A DNA stretch of 64,000 nucleotides from Actinomycetes bacterium (GTDB lineage: Bacteria; Actinomycetota; Actinomycetes; Actinomycetales; Microbacteriaceae): positions 1-64,000 of the forward strand of contig JAEZHW010000021.1 of assembly GCA_023436775.1 (NCBI GenBank), in the 5' to 3' direction. The notes under the pieces are model-generated. The model saw only the letters and a program-made list of their open reading frames with translations, did no database searches and had not been told where the DNA came from. The position numbers were made by a program, and so were the translations under genes. Shown here in pieces: positions 61,433 to 64,000 of the stretch (its first letter is position 1; each line of letters begins with the position of its first letter).

Positions 61433-61441
61433 GGAGTCGCG

Positions 61442-62647
61442 ATGGTGCCTCGCCCTGTTGGCCGAACGGACGTGAACCGGTCCGCCATTCTGGCGCACTT
61501 GGGTGCGCATGGTCCGGCCTCGCGCGCCGACCTGGCGCGCGCGCTGGAAGTGTCGCCCGCACTGATTACGCAGCTCACCAAGGACCTGCTGTCGGAAGGT
61601 CTGATCGAGGAGCGCGACGAGCAGCGCTCCGGCGGTGGCCGTCCGGCCCGACTGCTTGGCCTGGTCGTCTCGGCCGGTCGCGCCATTGGCGTGAAGCTCG
61701 CCCCCGACCACCTGTCCTTCGTTGAGGTTGGCCTGGACGGGCGCATCCTGCGCAGCGGCTCCGAGCCTTTCGACGCGATGCAGACCACCGTGCTGGCCAA
61801 TCTGGTCGACGCACTCAAGCGCATCATCGCCGCCGGCGACGGCAGCCCGCTGCTCGGCCTGGGTATTGGCGTGCCGGGTTCGGTCGATCAGCAGGACCAG
61901 GGCGTGGTCGATTCCGTGCCGCTGCAGTGGCAGTCGGTGCCGATGGGGCAGACCCTGACCCGTGAACTCGGCCTGCCGGTCATCGTCGAGAACAACGTGA
62001 ATGCGCTGGCTGCCGCGGAACTGCTGTACGGGCTTGGCCGCGGGCACAGCGACTTCGTCATTGTCACCATCGGTACCGGTGTTGGCTCGGCCATCGTCGA
62101 GGACGGCATTGTGGTGCGCGGCTCAAACGGTGGCGCCGGTGAGCTCGGTCACGTGCCGGCGGTGCTGCTGACCGAGGGGGAGCGGCCGCAGGTCGGGGCC
62201 CTGGAAGCGCTGATCGCCGAAGACGCACTGCTGGCTCGCGCCAAGGAACGTGGCATCGTCAGCGAGCACGCTGGCTTCAGTGGCCTGGTGGCCGCCGCGA
62301 CTGCGGGTGACGAGGCTGCGAGCCGCATCTTTACCGAGGCTGGCCACCTGCTCGGTCAGACCCTCGCGGGCGTCGTGCACCTGCTCGACCCCGAACTCAT
62401 CATTCTTTCCGGCGAAGGAACGGCCGACTGGCCGCTCTGGGAGACCGGATTCGAGACCGGGTTCCGTTCCGCGCTGCTGCCGCTGCGCCGGGGTATCCCC
62501 GTCTATGTCGAGCGCTGGCAGGACGAAGGCTGGGCACGTGGTGCCGCTGCCCTCGTGCTGGCCACCCCGTACGACGTGGCCGGGCACTCCGGAAAGCTCG
62601 GCGAGCGTGTCCGGGCCCGCCTGCAACGGAGCACCAGCCCTGCGTAG
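61442..62647 (+). CDS. ROK-family transcriptional regulator lacking the zinc motif
   Basis: Protein of 401 residues: N-terminal winged helix-turn-helix (ILAHLGAHGPASRADLARAL, VSPALITQLTKDLLSEGLI) and a ROK sugar-kinase-like domain (GIGVPGSVDQ, VIVENNVNALAAAELLYG, TIGTGVGSAIVEDG, NGGAGELGHVP). The CxCGxxGCxE zinc motif that normally follows GELGH is replaced by LLTEGERPQVGALEAL. AAGGAG lies 6 bp before the ATG. It is followed 52 bp later by a sugar-binding protein gene, so it probably represses a carbohydrate transport locus. Confidence 0.88.
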   Translation: MVPRPVGRTDVNRSAILAHLGAHGPASRADLARALEVSPALITQLTKDLLSEGLIEERDEQRSGGGRPARLLGLVVSAGRAIGVKLAPDHLSFVEVGLDGRILRSGSEPFDAMQTTVLANLVDALKRIIAAGDGSPLLGLGIGVPGSVDQQDQGVVDSVPLQWQSVPMGQTLTRELGLPVIVENNVNALAAAELLYGLGRGHSDFVIVTIGTGVGSAIVEDGIVVRGSNGGAGELGHVPAVLLTEGERPQVGALEALIAEDALLARAKERGIVSEHAGFSGLVAAATAGDEAASRIFTEAGHLLGQTLAGVVHLLDPELIILSGEGTADWPLWETGFETGFRSALLPLRRGIPVYVERWQDEGWARGAAALVLATPYDVAGHSGKLGERVRARLQRSTSPA

Positions 62648-62699
62648 GACGTAGACGGCGCGATGAAGCGACCGTCCCCCACCGAGAAAGGAACTAGCA

Positions 62700-64000
62700 A
62701 TGACGGCACGAACTCTGCGTTCGCTGCTGGCTGTCACGGCGGCTGCCACTCTGGTTAGCCTCACCGGTTGCGCAGCTGGCGACAGCGGCACCCCCGCTGG
62801 CGAGAACGTTATCGGCCAGCCCGGCGACACCAACATCTCCGGCACTGTCACCTTCTGGCACGCCTACAGCGTGGACTCGAACGAGGTGAAGACGCTCCGT
62901 GAGGTGCTGATCCCGCGCTTCAACGAGACCTACCCGAACGTCACTGTCGAAGACGTGGCGATCCCGTGGGACGAACTGCACAAGAAGCTCATCACCGGTG
63001 TTGCCGGCGACGTGCTGCCGGACCTGGTCCGCGCCGACCTCGCCTGGGTGCCCGAGATGGCAAACCTGGGCGTGCTCGAGCCGCTGAGCCAGACCATGCC
63101 GGACTTCCAGCAGCTCGCCGACACCACCTACCCGGGTGTGCTCGAGACCAACCGTTGGAAGGGCGAGTACTACGGCCTGCCGCTGGACACCAACACCCGC
63201 GTGCTGATGTACAACAGCGAGGCGCTGGCCGCCGCTGGCGTGGACGCCCCGCCGGCCACGGTCGAGGAGCTCAAGGCCATCGCGCCGAAGCTGAAGGCAG
63301 CAGGCTCCTTCGTCTTCGCCGACAACGGTGCCAGCGGTTGGAACATCCTGCCGTGGATCTGGAGCGCCGGTGGCGACATCACCGACCCGGACGTGACCAA
63401 GGCCTCGGGCTACCTGGACAGCGCCGCTTCGGTGGCGGGTGTGCAGACCTGGGTTGACCTGTACCAGGGGGGTTTCATGCCGGACATCGTCCTCGGTGAC
63501 TCGGGTGGCCTGTCCACCAGCGACGGCCTGGCTCAGGGCAAGTACGCAACCATCCTGGACGGTCCGTGGATGTGGCCGATCTTCGGCAACCAGTACCCGG
63601 ACTTCGAGCTGAAGGCCGCTCCGGTTCCTGCCGGTGCCGGTGGCAGCATCAGCGTCGTCGGTGGTGAGGACATTGTCCTGACCAAGTCCTCGAAGAACAA
63701 GGCTGCTGCGGCCGAGTTCATGCGCTTCCTGCTCAGCGAGGAAACGCAGTACGAATTCGCCAAGATCGGCCAGATGTCTGTGCTGAAGTCGCTGGCGCCG
63801 CGCCTGACCGAGATCAACGACTTCTACCACCACTTCACCTCGCAGCTTGAGAAGGCGAAGAACCGCCCGGCGACTCCGGCCTGGAGCCAGATCGACAGCA
63901 TCCTGCAGGATGAGGTTCGTGCGGCAATCCGCGGCGAGAAGACCGTGCAGGAGGCGCTCAGCAGCGCCGCCAAGCAGGCCGACGCGCTGCTAGCCAAGTA
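62700..64000 (+). CDS. Sugar ABC transporter substrate-binding lipoprotein (stop cut by the window end)
   Basis: Extracytoplasmic binding protein of 433 residues; the last two bases are TA, so the stop codon (TAA or TAG) is almost certainly completed one base beyond the window. Lipobox LTGC with Cys24. The family 1 solute-binding pattern is clear: GTVTFWHAYS, IPRFNETYPNVTVE, YGLPLDTNTRVLMYNSEAL, then DGPWMWPIFGN and GGEDIVLTKSSKNKAAAAEF. AAAGGA lies 7 bp before the ATG. Permease genes are expected just outside. Confidence 0.92.
   Translation, partial: MTARTLRSLLAVTAAATLVSLTGCAAGDSGTPAGENVIGQPGDTNISGTVTFWHAYSVDSNEVKTLREVLIPRFNETYPNVTVEDVAIPWDELHKKLITGVAGDVLPDLVRADLAWVPEMANLGVLEPLSQTMPDFQQLADTTYPGVLETNRWKGEYYGLPLDTNTRVLMYNSEALAAAGVDAPPATVEELKAIAPKLKAAGSFVFADNGASGWNILPWIWSAGGDITDPDVTKASGYLDSAASVAGVQTWVDLYQGGFMPDIVLGDSGGLSTSDGLAQGKYATILDGPWMWPIFGNQYPDFELKAAPVPAGAGGSISVVGGEDIVLTKSSKNKAAAAEFMRFLLSEETQYEFAKIGQMSVLKSLAPRLTEINDFYHHFTSQLEKAKNRPATPAWSQIDSILQDEVRAAIRGEKTVQEALSSAAKQADALLAK

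Overview
The window is high-GC DNA from an actinobacterium (Actinomycetota), probably of the Micrococcales / Microbacteriaceae type. The evidence is the tig-clpP1-clpP2-clpX cluster, the ClpS-DUF2017 pair, the ssb / DUF6993-like lipoprotein / ettA neighbourhood, group II globin, actinobacterial PepN, a cysteine-free L36, and at least seven starts that look leaderless. No rRNA, CRISPR array, insertion sequence or plasmid origin was seen. Taxonomy is inferred from gene content, not from a marker alignment.

Layout. 0.1-1 kb: a family 2 glycosyltransferase preceded by a C17 tract. 1.1-13 kb: a complete monoderm type IV pilus locus, pilB-pilT-pilC-pilA, three minor pilins, then pilD-pilM-pilN-pilO, closed by a strong hairpin terminator; there is no secretin gene. 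The third minor pilin carries a beta-solenoid-like ectodomain, and PilT carries a repeat-rich Pro/Gly/Gln extension. 13.1-16.7 kb: a TPP riboswitch followed by thiBPQ. 16.7-19.8 kb (mostly minus strand): DUF2017, clpS, a small metallopeptidase, tRNA-His and orn, then a small conserved gene and a RidA homologue on the plus strand. 19.9-23.2 kb: tRNA-Arg(TCT), then a decayed prophage remnant with a truncated portal, an intact minor-head protein ending in a CdiA-type nuclease domain (a MuF-like polymorphic toxin) and a shortened scaffold gene. 23.2-29.3 kb: msrA, a LysR regulator, and a divergent operon of a dihydroorotase-like amidohydrolase with an NMT1-type ABC importer.

29.5-36 kb: ssb, a small lipoprotein, a 1166-residue wall-anchored surface protein ending in runs of G and C, and ettA. 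36-47 kb: housekeeping genes (thioesterases, rpmJ paralogue, TauE/SafE transporter, KstD-like flavoprotein, globin, MscS, alpha/beta hydrolase, pepN) with one 388-bp unexplained gap. 48.2-50.2 kb: a two-gene accessory insertion (DUF6188-like protein plus a 502-residue protein I do not recognise). 50.3-54.4 kb: rraB-like, rpiB, nei-type glycosylase, dps and an O-antigen-ligase-like membrane protein. 54.5-60.5 kb: tRNA-Gly(TCC), tRNA-Pro(TGG), tig, clpP1P2 behind a near-perfect ClgR site, and clpX. 60.5-64 kb: a membrane protein with a ribbon-helix-helix-like tail, a ROK regulator with an AT-rich operator candidate, and the start of a sugar ABC transporter locus whose binding-protein stop codon is cut by the window edge.

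How the parts connect. The pilus genes supply motors (PilB, PilT), platform (PilC), alignment complex (PilM/N/O), peptidase (PilD) and pilins. ClpS, ClpX and ClpP1P2 form one proteolysis module split over two loci, with a recognisable activator site. The thiamine, ureide-like and sugar importers each sit beside their own control element (riboswitch, LysR, ROK).
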